A DNA stretch of 64,000 nucleotides from an uncultured Clostridia bacterium (GTDB lineage: Bacteria > Bacillota > Clostridia > TANB77 > CAG-508). Shown piece after piece: positions 35,372 through 43,915 of this stretch (its first letter is position 1; every line of letters starts with the position of its first letter). The stretch lies in the NCBI GenBank assembly GCA_948976265.1, contig CARFUA010000003.1:1-64000 (forward strand), read 5' to 3'. The position numbers were made by a program, and so were the translations under genes. The notes beneath the pieces were generated by a model. It was not told the origin of the DNA, searched no databases, and was given only the letters and a program-made list of their open reading frames with translations.

Positions 35372-36934
35372 ATGCAAAATTTATTAATTGTTCTAAATTT
35401 AATATTGTTTTTGATATTTTTCTACAAAAGAATCCGTGAAGGATTACATATTTTGCAATTGGAGAATTATTATAATGACCGATATGCAGTATGGATGAAA
35501 CGATATTTGAAAAAAGTGCTTAATGTAAAGGTAATTGGAGCACTTTGCTTACCGATTATTTTATTGGTATTGAATAAAGTAGATGTAGCATTGATAATTA
35601 ATGGATTGTTGTATTTTATTTTGATTACAACAATGAAAAAACAGCAAGAAAAGAAAGCGTTTGTGGTTACTGCTAGAATTAGGAGAATGTATATAACGTA
35701 TGCATTGATGTTTGCTATTTTAGTGACATTAGCGATATTAGGAAAAACTAAAGTGGCAATTGGTTTGGCGAATATATTGACTATGCTGGCGTATTGGTTA
35801 GTTTATTTTGTAAATTTGGTGAATCGACCAATGGAAAAAAGTATCCGAAAGGGATTTTGTGTAAAAGCAAGTAAAAAATTAAAAGAAATTCCGAATTTGA
35901 AAGTGATAGGAATAACAGGAAGTTATGGTAAAACGAGTACCAAATATGCAGTAAATACGATTTTGTCTCAGAAATTTAATACTTTGATGACGCCAGAAAG
36001 TTATAATACAACAATGGGAGTTGTACGCACCATTAATGAACAATTGACACCAACGCATCAATTGTTTATTTGCGAAATGGGCGCCAAATATGTTGGTGAT
36101 ATTCAAGAAATTTGTGATATTGTAAAACCGAATTTTGGTTTAGTAACAGCCATTGGACCACAACATTTGGATACTTTCAAATCACTTGATAATGTCAGAA
36201 AAACAAAGTTAGAATTGGTGGATTCGCTTCCTAAAGAAGGCTTGGCTTTTGTGAATTGGGAGGATGAGAATATTCGAAAATCGGAACTTCCTCAAAATGT
36301 TGTGAAATTTGGCTTAACGAAAAAAGCAGATTATTATGCGGAAAATATTAGTATAACAGAATATGGTTCTAATTTTGATGTTGTATTGCCAGATAAGGCG
36401 AAAATTCATATTAAAACAAAGTTATTGGGGGAGCTCAATATTTTGAATATTGTTGGTGCGGTTGCGGTAGCTGATAAATTGGGAATGACAGCAGAAGAAA
36501 TCAAAATTGGAGTTAAATATTTAAAACCAGTGAATCATCGATTACAATTAAAACAAAATCCAAATGGAAGTATTATTATTGATGATGCTTATAATTCAAA
36601 CATAAAAGGGGCAACGATGGCTTTGGAAGTGTTAAAATCGTTTGAGAATAAGCAAAGAGTGCTGATTACGCCAGGAATTGTTGAATTAGGTGATAAGGCA
36701 ATGGAGATTAATCGAAATTTAGGAAAGAAAGCGGCAGAGTGTGCGGATTATGTTATATTAGTTGGAGAAGAGCAGACAAAGCCGATATTAAAAGGATTAC
36801 AGGATAAACATTATCCAAAACAAAATACATTTGTTGCCAAGAACTTGCAAGAAGCATTGCAAGAAATGAATCGAATTACAGCAAGTAATACGGTAATTTT
36901 GTTAGAAAATGATTTACCAGATAATTATTTGTAA
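35372..36934 (+). CDS. Membrane-anchored MurF-type Mur ligase
   Basis: 520 aa. The N-terminal ~155 residues contain several hydrophobic helices, unlike canonical MurF, which has a soluble UDP-binding domain there. From ~175 the Mur ligase core is clear: VIGITGSYGKTSTKYAVNTI (P-loop), TPESYNTTMGVVRTINEQL, ICEMGAKYVGDIQEICDIVK, NHRLQLK and IIDDAYNSN. It probably joins D-Ala-D-Ala, supplied by the next gene's product, to a muropeptide precursor. Spacing to Ddl is 18 bases. Confidence 0.85.
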   Translation: MQNLLIVLNLILFLIFFYKRIREGLHILQLENYYNDRYAVWMKRYLKKVLNVKVIGALCLPIILLVLNKVDVALIINGLLYFILITTMKKQQEKKAFVVTARIRRMYITYALMFAILVTLAILGKTKVAIGLANILTMLAYWLVYFVNLVNRPMEKSIRKGFCVKASKKLKEIPNLKVIGITGSYGKTSTKYAVNTILSQKFNTLMTPESYNTTMGVVRTINEQLTPTHQLFICEMGAKYVGDIQEICDIVKPNFGLVTAIGPQHLDTFKSLDNVRKTKLELVDSLPKEGLAFVNWEDENIRKSELPQNVVKFGLTKKADYYAENISITEYGSNFDVVLPDKAKIHIKTKLLGELNILNIVGAVAVADKLGMTAEEIKIGVKYLKPVNHRLQLKQNPNGSIIIDDAYNSNIKGATMALEVLKSFENKQRVLITPGIVELGDKAMEINRNLGKKAAECADYVILVGEEQTKPILKGLQDKHYPKQNTFVAKNLQEALQEMNRITASNTVILLENDLPDNYL

Positions 36935-36952
36935 GAGAAAGGAAGAAAAGTC

Positions 36953-38200
36953 ATGAAAATTAAATTAGGAATCTTTTTTGGTGGAAAATCGGTGGAACAT
37001 GAAATTGCGGTGATAACTATGTCGCAAGCGATTTCGGCGATTAATCCAGAGAAATATGAAATTGTTCCCATTTATATTTCAAAAGAAGGAGTTATGTACA
37101 CAGGAGACGATTTGCTAGATTTATATCAATATAAAGATATGGAAGTGTTACTAAAACGAAGCTACAAAGTTTCGGTTGTTAATGATGGCGAAGGTGTCAA
37201 AGTGGTTAGATGTCCTGCACCGTTAATTGGGAAAAGGGTACTTAATACAATTGATGTTGCATTTCCAATTATGCATGGAACCAACGGAGAAGATGGCACG
37301 ATTGCAGGATTTTTAAATATGCTTGGAATTCCTTATGTTGGACCAGATATTTTAGCGTCTAGTATTGGAATGGATAAAATTTTAATGAAAAAAGTGCTGA
37401 AAGAATCAGGACTTCCTGTTGTGGATTATGTATCTTTTTATAGCATGGAATATTTAAAAAACGAAGATAAAATTTTGCAGGAAATACAAGATAAATTAAG
37501 TTTTCCAGTGATTGTCAAACCTGGAAATTTGGGTTCAAGTGTAGGAATAAAAAAAGCAAATGATAATGTGGAATTAGAAGAAGCAATTGAATTTGCCATG
37601 GAGTTTTCAGACCGCATTATTGTAGAAAAAGCAGTTGTGAGTTTGAAAGAAATTAATTGTTCGGTTATTGGAAATATTACCGAAACGCAGGCGTCTGTTT
37701 GTGAAGAACCATTTTTTTCAAATGAAATATTAAGTTATGCGGATAAATATATGGGAGGCAATGCTAGTAAAAATAAAGCAGGAATTAAAGGAATTGCTGG
37801 AGCTAAAGCGGGTAGTGGTAAAACTACTGGAGGAAAAGGAATGGCAGTATCAGATAAAAAGTTACCAGCCGATATTCCAGATGAAAAAAGAGATGAAATT
37901 CAAAAATTGGCGCAAGAAACATTTAAAGTTTTAGGTTGCAGTGGTGTGGCAAGGATAGATTTCTTAATGGATAAAGAGACAGAAAAAGTTTATGTGAATG
38001 AGATTAATACAATTCCAGGAGCGTTGTCGTATTATTTATGGGAAGCATCTGGGAAGACATTTGAAGAGGAATTGGAAGATGTCATTGATATTGCTTTAAA
38101 AAGACATCGTGAACGTGAAAATTTAACTTTTTCGTATGACCAAAATATTTTGGCAATGCAAGGGAGTCCTAAAATGGGAATGAAAGGAAAAATGAAGTAA
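36953..38200 (+). CDS. ddl: D-alanine--D-alanine ligase
   Basis: 415 aa with AGAGAAAGGAAGAAAAGTC upstream. ATP-grasp ligase: GGKSVEHEIAVIT, MHGTNGEDGTIAGF, KPGNLGSSVGIKKA, EEINCSVIG-like, RIDFLMD, and YVNEINTIPGALSYYLWEAS. It makes the D-Ala-D-Ala dipeptide. Compared with usual enzymes (~310-370 aa), the region after ADKYMGG carries a Gly/Lys-rich insertion of about 30 residues (NKAGIKGIAGAKAGSGKTTG) near the active-site omega loop, plus a short basic C-terminal tail. Confidence 0.9.
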   Translation: MKIKLGIFFGGKSVEHEIAVITMSQAISAINPEKYEIVPIYISKEGVMYTGDDLLDLYQYKDMEVLLKRSYKVSVVNDGEGVKVVRCPAPLIGKRVLNTIDVAFPIMHGTNGEDGTIAGFLNMLGIPYVGPDILASSIGMDKILMKKVLKESGLPVVDYVSFYSMEYLKNEDKILQEIQDKLSFPVIVKPGNLGSSVGIKKANDNVELEEAIEFAMEFSDRIIVEKAVVSLKEINCSVIGNITETQASVCEEPFFSNEILSYADKYMGGNASKNKAGIKGIAGAKAGSGKTTGGKGMAVSDKKLPADIPDEKRDEIQKLAQETFKVLGCSGVARIDFLMDKETEKVYVNEINTIPGALSYYLWEASGKTFEEELEDVIDIALKRHRERENLTFSYDQNILAMQGSPKMGMKGKMK

Positions 38201-38204
38201 TAAA

Positions 38205-38232
38205 ATGAGCATGAAAAGTCATGCTCATTTTT
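38205..38232 (+). terminator. Terminator after ddl
   Basis: ATGAGCATGA pairs with TCATGCTCAT around AAAG, followed by TTTTTG. Confidence 0.85.
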
Positions 38233-38304
38233 GTAATGGAGAAGTTTTGACAAATCCGAGAAAATAAGTTATAATAATAAAATCATAAACGAGGAGGTTT
38301 TAAA

Positions 38305-39885
38305 ATGCTGATTTCAAATGGCGTTACACTTAGATTCGGGAAAAGAGTTTTATTTGAAGATGTTACTATAAAATTTACAAAGGGAAATTGTTATGGTTTA
38401 ATTGGTGCCAATGGTGCAGGAAAATCCACATTTTTGAAGATTTTGTCGGGTGAAATTGAACCTAATAAAGGTGATGTTGTCTTGGATAAAGGCGAAAGAT
38501 TATCAATTCTAAAACAGGACCATTATGCTTTTGAGGGTTATACTGTTTTAGATACAGTAATGATGGGAAATAGTGAATTATATCGCATTATGAAGGAGAA
38601 AGATGAAATTTATGCCAAACCAGATTTTTCAGAGGCAGATGGCATGAAGGCTGCCAAATTGGAAGAACGTTTTGCAGAATTGGATGGCTGGAATGCAGAA
38701 TCTGATGCAGCCAAAATGTTAAACGATTTGGGAATTGAAAGCGAATTGCACTATAAATATATGAGTGAAATCGAGGCAAGGGACAAGGTTAAAGTGCTGT
38801 TGGCACAAAGTTTATTTGGTAATCCAGATGTACTGTTGCTAGACGAGCCTACGAATGATTTGGACATGAAAACGATTAATTGGTTACAAGATTTTTTGAT
38901 TGATTTTGAAAATACAGTAATTGTTGTATCGCATGACCGTTATTTTTTAAATAAAGTTTGTACGCATATTGCGGATGTGGACTTTGGAAAAATTAAAGTA
39001 TATCCAGGAAATTATGATTTCTGGTATGAGTCGAGTCAATTGGCGTTGAAACAGATGAAAGAAGCAAATAAAAAGAAAGAAGAACGTATTAAGGAATTGC
39101 AAGAATTTATTGCACGTTTTAGTGCGAATGCCTCAAAGTCGAAACAGGCGACTTCACGAAAGAAATCCTTGGAGAAAATTGAATTAGATGAGATTAAGCC
39201 ATCCAATCGAAAATATCCATATGTGGATTTTAAACCTGAAAGAGAGCAGGGAAAGGAAATTTTGGAAATTAAGAACTTGTCGAAGACATTGAATGGTGAA
39301 AAAATTTTGGATAATATCAGTTTTACCATAAAAAGAGAGGACAAAATTGCATTGCTTTCTGATAATGAAATTGCCAAAACGGTATTGTTCCAAATATTGG
39401 CAGGAGAAATGGAGCCAGATGAAGGAGAAATAATTTGGGGAACAACGATTTCGAAGGATTATTTTCCAAAAGACAATAATTATTTATTCGAAGATGATTT
39501 AACAATTGTGGATTGGTTACGTCAATATTCAAAAGACCCAGATGAAACGTATGTAAGAGGTTTTTTAGGACGTATGTTATTTTCGGGTGAAGAAGCTTTG
39601 AAAAAAGTAAATGTTATGTCTGGTGGAGAAAAAGTTCGTTGTGTGTTGTCTAAATTAATGCTTTCTGGTGCCAATTTCTTGATTTTTGATGAACCAACCA
39701 ATCATTTAGATATGGAAGCAATCACGGCTTTAAATGAAGGAATGCAGAAATATAAAGGTGTCATGTTATTTACATCACATGACCATCAATTAACGCAAAC
39801 AGTTGCCAATAAAATAATTGATATTACGGAAAATAAAGTTGTTGTAAGAGAATGTAGTTATGATGAATATTTAGAAGAAAAATAG
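38305..39885 (+). CDS. ABC-F family ATPase
   Basis: 526 aa with two ABC domains and no membrane segments. First domain: GANGAGKSTFLKIL, LLLDEPTNDLDMKT. Second: LSDNEIAKTVLFQILAG (degenerate Walker A), MSGGEKVRCVLSKLML, FDEPTNHLDME. A Lys/Glu linker lies at ~245-300. It belongs to the EttA/YbiT/YkpA-like translation factors that act at the ribosomal E site. The second P-loop has lost the usual G-x-x-G-x-GK, as in the YbiT/YkpA-type subgroup. Own ribosome binding site GAGGAGG. Confidence 0.9.
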   Translation: MLISNGVTLRFGKRVLFEDVTIKFTKGNCYGLIGANGAGKSTFLKILSGEIEPNKGDVVLDKGERLSILKQDHYAFEGYTVLDTVMMGNSELYRIMKEKDEIYAKPDFSEADGMKAAKLEERFAELDGWNAESDAAKMLNDLGIESELHYKYMSEIEARDKVKVLLAQSLFGNPDVLLLDEPTNDLDMKTINWLQDFLIDFENTVIVVSHDRYFLNKVCTHIADVDFGKIKVYPGNYDFWYESSQLALKQMKEANKKKEERIKELQEFIARFSANASKSKQATSRKKSLEKIELDEIKPSNRKYPYVDFKPEREQGKEILEIKNLSKTLNGEKILDNISFTIKREDKIALLSDNEIAKTVLFQILAGEMEPDEGEIIWGTTISKDYFPKDNNYLFEDDLTIVDWLRQYSKDPDETYVRGFLGRMLFSGEEALKKVNVMSGGEKVRCVLSKLMLSGANFLIFDEPTNHLDMEAITALNEGMQKYKGVMLFTSHDHQLTQTVANKIIDITENKVVVRECSYDEYLEEK

Positions 39886-39892
39886 GGGATAT

Positions 39893-39922
39893 GTGAGCGT
39901 AAGCTCATATATCCCCCCTTAT
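39893..39922. terminator. Convergent-gene hairpin
   Basis: GGGGATATGTGAGC and GCTCATATATCCCC form a 14-bp stem (with minor mismatch) around GTAA, between the ABC-F gene and the minus-strand small gene. Confidence 0.7.
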
Positions 39923-39928
39923 CTTTCA

Positions 39929-40105
39929 TCAGAAGACAATAGTACCTTTCAGCTCTATTAAACGGGAAATTTTATCTTCTCTCGTTTCGCAGCCCTGAAA
40001 TAGATTGAATTCTTTTAAAAGTTCTTCGATTCGCTCTTTTGAAACTTTAATTCCTGCTTCAATAAATAGCGACCAGTCAATTGAGTCTTCTTTTGCGTTA
40101 GCCAA
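39929..40105 (-). CDS. Small hypothetical protein, 58 aa
   Basis: TTG start at 40105 follows GAAAGGAGTGACAACT on the minus strand; the longer frame to 40123 would include that site. Contains IDWSLFIEAGIKVSKERIEE and CETREDKISRLIELKG; acidic and helical. No family recognised. Confidence 0.55.
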   Translation of the reverse strand: MANAKEDSIDWSLFIEAGIKVSKERIEELLKEFNLFQGCETREDKISRLIELKGTIVF

Positions 40106-40284
40106 AGTTGTCACTCCTTTCACAATTTAACTGCAACTGTTACCTATAATATTATCATATTACAAAATGTGACAAATTTCAACATTTTTTTGATAGTTTT
40201 TAAAAAAAATAATAGGAATTCTATCTTTACTTTTTTTGATTTATAGAATAAAATAAAGTAAACTGTAAAGAAAAGGAGCTAGAA

Positions 40285-42435
40285 ATGAAAAATAAAATCT
40301 ATCAAAAGATAGCAGAGGAATTGCAAATTCGAGAAAATCAAGTGGAAGCGACAGTCAGATTGATTGATGAGGGAAATACGATTCCATTTATTGCACGTTA
40401 TAGAAAAGAAGTAACTGGGAATTTAAGTGATGAACTTTTGCGTGAATTAGACGAACGTCTAAAATATTTGCGTAATTTGGAAGCAAGAAAAGAAGAAATT
40501 ATTCGTCTAATCGATGAGCAAGGAAAATTAACGGATGAATTGACTGTAAAAATTGCTAGCACAATGATTTTATCGGAATTAGAAGATATTTATAGACCGT
40601 TTAAGCCGAAGAAAAGGACGCGTGCAACCATTGCAAAAGAGAAAGGTTTGGAGCCACTTAGCAATATTATTTATTTGCAAAGTGAGAAAAAGGATTTATT
40701 TGAGGTTGCTAAAGAATATATTGACGAGGAAAAAGGTGTCAATTCAGAAGAAGAGGCAATTGATGGGGCATTGGATATTATTGCAGAGAATATTGCAGAT
40801 AATGCAGATTTTAGAAAAAAAATTAAATCATTTTGTTTCCGTGAAGCCGTAATTTCTTCTAAAGTGGCAAAAGAGGAAAAATCACCTTATGAAATGTATT
40901 ATGATTACAGTGAAGCCATTTTGAAGATGCCGAGTCATCGAATTTTGGCTATTAATCGTGGAGAAAAAGAAGAATTTTTGAAAGTAAAATTGGAAAAGCC
41001 AGAAGAGAAAATTATTGATTATTTGAAGAAACAAATTATACAAGATTATAAAAGTCAGTTTGCTGAAGTTTTGGAAAGAGCGATTGTGGATTCGTATAAA
41101 AGATTAATCGAACCTTCGATTGAGCGAGAAATTCGTTCTGATTTAACAGAAAAAGCAGAAGAACAAGCAATTAAAGTATTTGGAAAAAATGCAAAACAAC
41201 TTTTATTGCAACCACCAATCAAAAATATGACCGTTATGGGATTTGACCCAGCTTACAGAACTGGTTGCAAAATTGCAGTGATTGACAAAACAGGAAAAGT
41301 GCTAGCAACCACAACCGTTTATCCAACCGAACCACAAAATGACGTAGAAGGAGCAAAAAAGGTTTTAAAAGATTTAATCAAAAAACATCATGTGAATATG
41401 ATTGCTATTGGAAATGGCACCGCTTCGCGTGAATCAGAAATGTTTGTTTCTGATATGATAAAAGAAATCGAAGGTGAAATTTATTATGCCATTGTGAGCG
41501 AAGCAGGAGCATCTGTGTATTCTGCTTCAAAATTGGCAACAGAGGAATATCCAGATATTAATGTTTCCCTTCGTGGTGCGATTTCGATTGCACGTAGGTT
41601 ACAAGATCCACTTTCTGAATTGGTAAAAATTGATCCAAAATCAATTGGTGTTGGTCAATATCAGCATGATGTGAATCAAAAAAGATTGAATGAAAGTTTG
41701 AGTGGCGTTGTGGAAGATGCCGTAAATTCAGTTGGTGTGGATGTGAATACAGCGACTCCTTCGTTGCTTTCTTATGTTTCGGGAATTAATGAAAGCGTTG
41801 CAAAAAATATTGTAAAATATCGTGATGAAAATGGGGAATTGAAACAAAGAAAAGAGTTGCTAAAAGTGCCAAAATTAGGTCCAGCAGCATTTAAGCAATG
41901 TGCAGGATTTATCCGAATTTTTGGTGGAAAAAATCCGTTGGAGGTTACCAGTGTGCATCCAGAAAGTTATGAAATCGCAGAAAAGTTATTAACAAATTTT
42001 GGATATTCTGTGGAAAACTTGTCGGATAGAGAAAAGTTGGAGACAATGAAGTCAGATTTTAAGAAAATAAATGTGGAAAAGACAGCACAAGAATTGGGTG
42101 TAGGAAGTTTGACATTGCGAGATATTATAGATGAATTGTCAAGACCAGGCAGGGACCCAAGAGAGGATTTGCCAAAGCCGATTTTACGTAGTGATGTTCT
42201 AAAATTTGAAGATTTACAGCAAGGAATGGAACTGACAGGAACGGTAAGAAATGTCATTGATTTTGGAGCGTTTGTGGATATTGGGGTGAAATATGATGGA
42301 TTGGTGCATATTTCAGAAATGTCGGATAAATATATTAAAAATCCGTCAGAAGTTGTTTCTGTTGGAGATGTGGTAAAGGTTAGAGTAATTGGAATTGATC
42401 AGGAGAAACATAAGGTGAGTTTGTCAATGAAATAG
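40285..42435 (+). CDS. tex: Tex-family RNA-binding protein
   Basis: 716 aa with AAAAGGAGCTAGAA upstream. Tex core visible throughout: N-terminal helices (VRLIDEGNTIPFIARYRKEV), YqgF-like domain (MGFDPAYRTGCKIAVIDKTG), helix-hairpin-helix (VDVNTATPSLLSYVSGI), and C-terminal S1 domain (GMELTGTVRNVIDFGAFVDI). Binds RNA and influences transcription. Full length, no CGG codon in frame. Confidence 0.95.
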   Translation: MKNKIYQKIAEELQIRENQVEATVRLIDEGNTIPFIARYRKEVTGNLSDELLRELDERLKYLRNLEARKEEIIRLIDEQGKLTDELTVKIASTMILSELEDIYRPFKPKKRTRATIAKEKGLEPLSNIIYLQSEKKDLFEVAKEYIDEEKGVNSEEEAIDGALDIIAENIADNADFRKKIKSFCFREAVISSKVAKEEKSPYEMYYDYSEAILKMPSHRILAINRGEKEEFLKVKLEKPEEKIIDYLKKQIIQDYKSQFAEVLERAIVDSYKRLIEPSIEREIRSDLTEKAEEQAIKVFGKNAKQLLLQPPIKNMTVMGFDPAYRTGCKIAVIDKTGKVLATTTVYPTEPQNDVEGAKKVLKDLIKKHHVNMIAIGNGTASRESEMFVSDMIKEIEGEIYYAIVSEAGASVYSASKLATEEYPDINVSLRGAISIARRLQDPLSELVKIDPKSIGVGQYQHDVNQKRLNESLSGVVEDAVNSVGVDVNTATPSLLSYVSGINESVAKNIVKYRDENGELKQRKELLKVPKLGPAAFKQCAGFIRIFGGKNPLEVTSVHPESYEIAEKLLTNFGYSVENLSDREKLETMKSDFKKINVEKTAQELGVGSLTLRDIIDELSRPGRDPREDLPKPILRSDVLKFEDLQQGMELTGTVRNVIDFGAFVDIGVKYDGLVHISEMSDKYIKNPSEVVSVGDVVKVRVIGIDQEKHKVSLSMK

Positions 42436-42438
42436 AAA

Positions 42439-42460
42439 AGGACCTTCCAAGGAAGGTCCT
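42439..42460. terminator. Hairpin after tex
   Basis: AGGACCTTCC and GGAAGGTCCT form a perfect 10-bp stem with a 2-base loop between convergent genes. Confidence 0.65.
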
Positions 42461-42470
42461 GCCAAAAAAA

Positions 42471-42581
42471 TTATTTCTTTGCTACTTTGGCTTTTTTTAC
42501 ATAGGGTCTTAAGAATTTGGGAATTGGCGGTAAGCCAGTAACCGAATTCTTTTTTTGCCCTTTGATGCTTATCATTTTCAT
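42471..42581 (-). CDS. Small basic protein, 36 aa
   Basis: Minus-strand ATG at 42581 with GAGGAGGCAATATACT upstream. Sequence starts MKMISIKGQKKNSVTGLPPI and ends KKAKVAKK, so it is very basic and Pro-containing. Strong ribosome binding site supports translation. It could be a ribosome- or nucleic-acid-associated small protein. No family recognised. Confidence 0.5.
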   Translation of the reverse strand: MKMISIKGQKKNSVTGLPPIPKFLRPYVKKAKVAKK

Positions 42582-42682
42582 AGTATATTGCCTCCTCAAA
42601 GCTATTATTATACTTTATATTATACCATAGTTACATAAAATTGTCAAGAGGCTGTAACTGGTGTAAAATGTAAGGAGCTTTT

Positions 42683-43747
42683 TTAATTGATTTTATATTG
42701 ATTCTGTATTTCTTCGATTTCGTGATAATGATTTTGTAAGATGTCCAAAAATACTTTTGCAATTTCTGGGTCAAATTGCGTGCCAGAACATTTTTCGATT
42801 TCTGCGGTAACAACCTCAAGTGGTAATGCGTTTCGGTAGGAACGTTTGGATGTCATGGCATCAAATGTATCGGCTATGGCTGCGATTCTAGCAAATAGTG
42901 GAATATTTTCGCCTGCTAAACCAGTTGGATAGCCTCGACCATCATATTTTTCATGGTGATGAAAAACAATTGGCACGATTTCTTGAAAAATAGTAGCATT
43001 GGCAAGAATGTGTTTTCCGATAGCTGGATGATTTTTGATTTGAGAATATTCATCATCGGTTAATTTTGCTTCTTTTAGTAAAATACTGTCTGGAATACCG
43101 ATTTTTCCAATATCGTGGAAAAGACCACCGATTTTTAAAGTGTGCAATGCATCTTCTGATAGTCCCATGTGTTTTCCAATTAAGACTGAATAAGCGGAAA
43201 CTCGATCAGAATGACCTCTTGTATAGGTATCTTTTGCTTCAACAGTATGACGAATGATTTCGATGCTTTCTAAGTAGGCTTTTTCAAGGCTTTCACGCGA
43301 TTCTTTTAATTCTTCATTGATTTCTTGAATGATTTGCATTTGTTTAATAGATTTGATGGCTGATTCGATTAGTAACAATAATTGGTCAAATTTATCACTT
43401 TTTTCGCAGTAGCCTTGTATGGATAAACGTTTGATGGTTTCTAAAGGTGGCGCCAAGTCTTTGTGACCAGTTAGCAAAATAATGTATAATTCTTGGTTAA
43501 ATTTTCGAATTTCTTCGACTACTTGGTCACCATGAATTGGTGTCATGATAAAATCAAGTAACATTAAATCGAAATGTTCATTTCTGACACGTTCAATGGC
43601 TTCTAAAGGGCTAGTACAACCAACTAGAGTGTAACCAGAACGGCGTAAAAACACAGATAATGAATCGATAATTCCGCCTTCATCGTCTACTGCAATAATT
43701 TTATAATTATTTTTTTCGGAAGTATGATTTTGTTCAGAAAGTCTCAT
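42683..43747 (-). CDS. Response regulator with HD-GYP cyclic-di-GMP phosphodiesterase domain
   Basis: 354 aa. REC domain (residues ~16-135): acidic pair AVDDEGG, phospho-acceptor Asp in LLDFIM, ILLTGHKD with Thr and Lys. A coiled linker leads to HD-GYP: GGLFHDIGKIGIPD, HHHEKYDGRGYPTG, IADTFDAMTSKRSYR. Both HD and GYP signatures are intact, so it should hydrolyse cyclic di-GMP. It lies downstream of the histidine kinase, with a terminator hairpin between them; likely partners. Confidence 0.9.
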   Translation of the reverse strand: MRLSEQNHTSEKNNYKIIAVDDEGGIIDSLSVFLRRSGYTLVGCTSPLEAIERVRNEHFDLMLLDFIMTPIHGDQVVEEIRKFNQELYIILLTGHKDLAPPLETIKRLSIQGYCEKSDKFDQLLLLIESAIKSIKQMQIIQEINEELKESRESLEKAYLESIEIIRHTVEAKDTYTRGHSDRVSAYSVLIGKHMGLSEDALHTLKIGGLFHDIGKIGIPDSILLKEAKLTDDEYSQIKNHPAIGKHILANATIFQEIVPIVFHHHEKYDGRGYPTGLAGENIPLFARIAAIADTFDAMTSKRSYRNALPLEVVTAEIEKCSGTQFDPEIAKVFLDILQNHYHEIEEIQNQYKIN

Positions 43748-43880
43748 GTATATAATCTCCTTTTTGTTTTTCTATATTGTACCTTATTTTGCCTAGTGCA
43801 GTCAATATTATTTTGAGAAATTTGTCAAAAAGTTAAGGGAAATAACGCTGGTGCTGTTGGGTGGATTTTAGAACTGTTAA

Positions 43881-43908
43881 AAAAAGAGATTTTTGCAAAT
43901 CTCTTTTT
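43881..43908. terminator. Terminator between kinase and HD-GYP genes
   Basis: AAAAAGAGATTT and AAATCTCTTTTT around TTGC. It is placed just after the kinase stop on the minus strand. Confidence 0.75.
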
Positions 43909-43915
43909 GGGAAAA

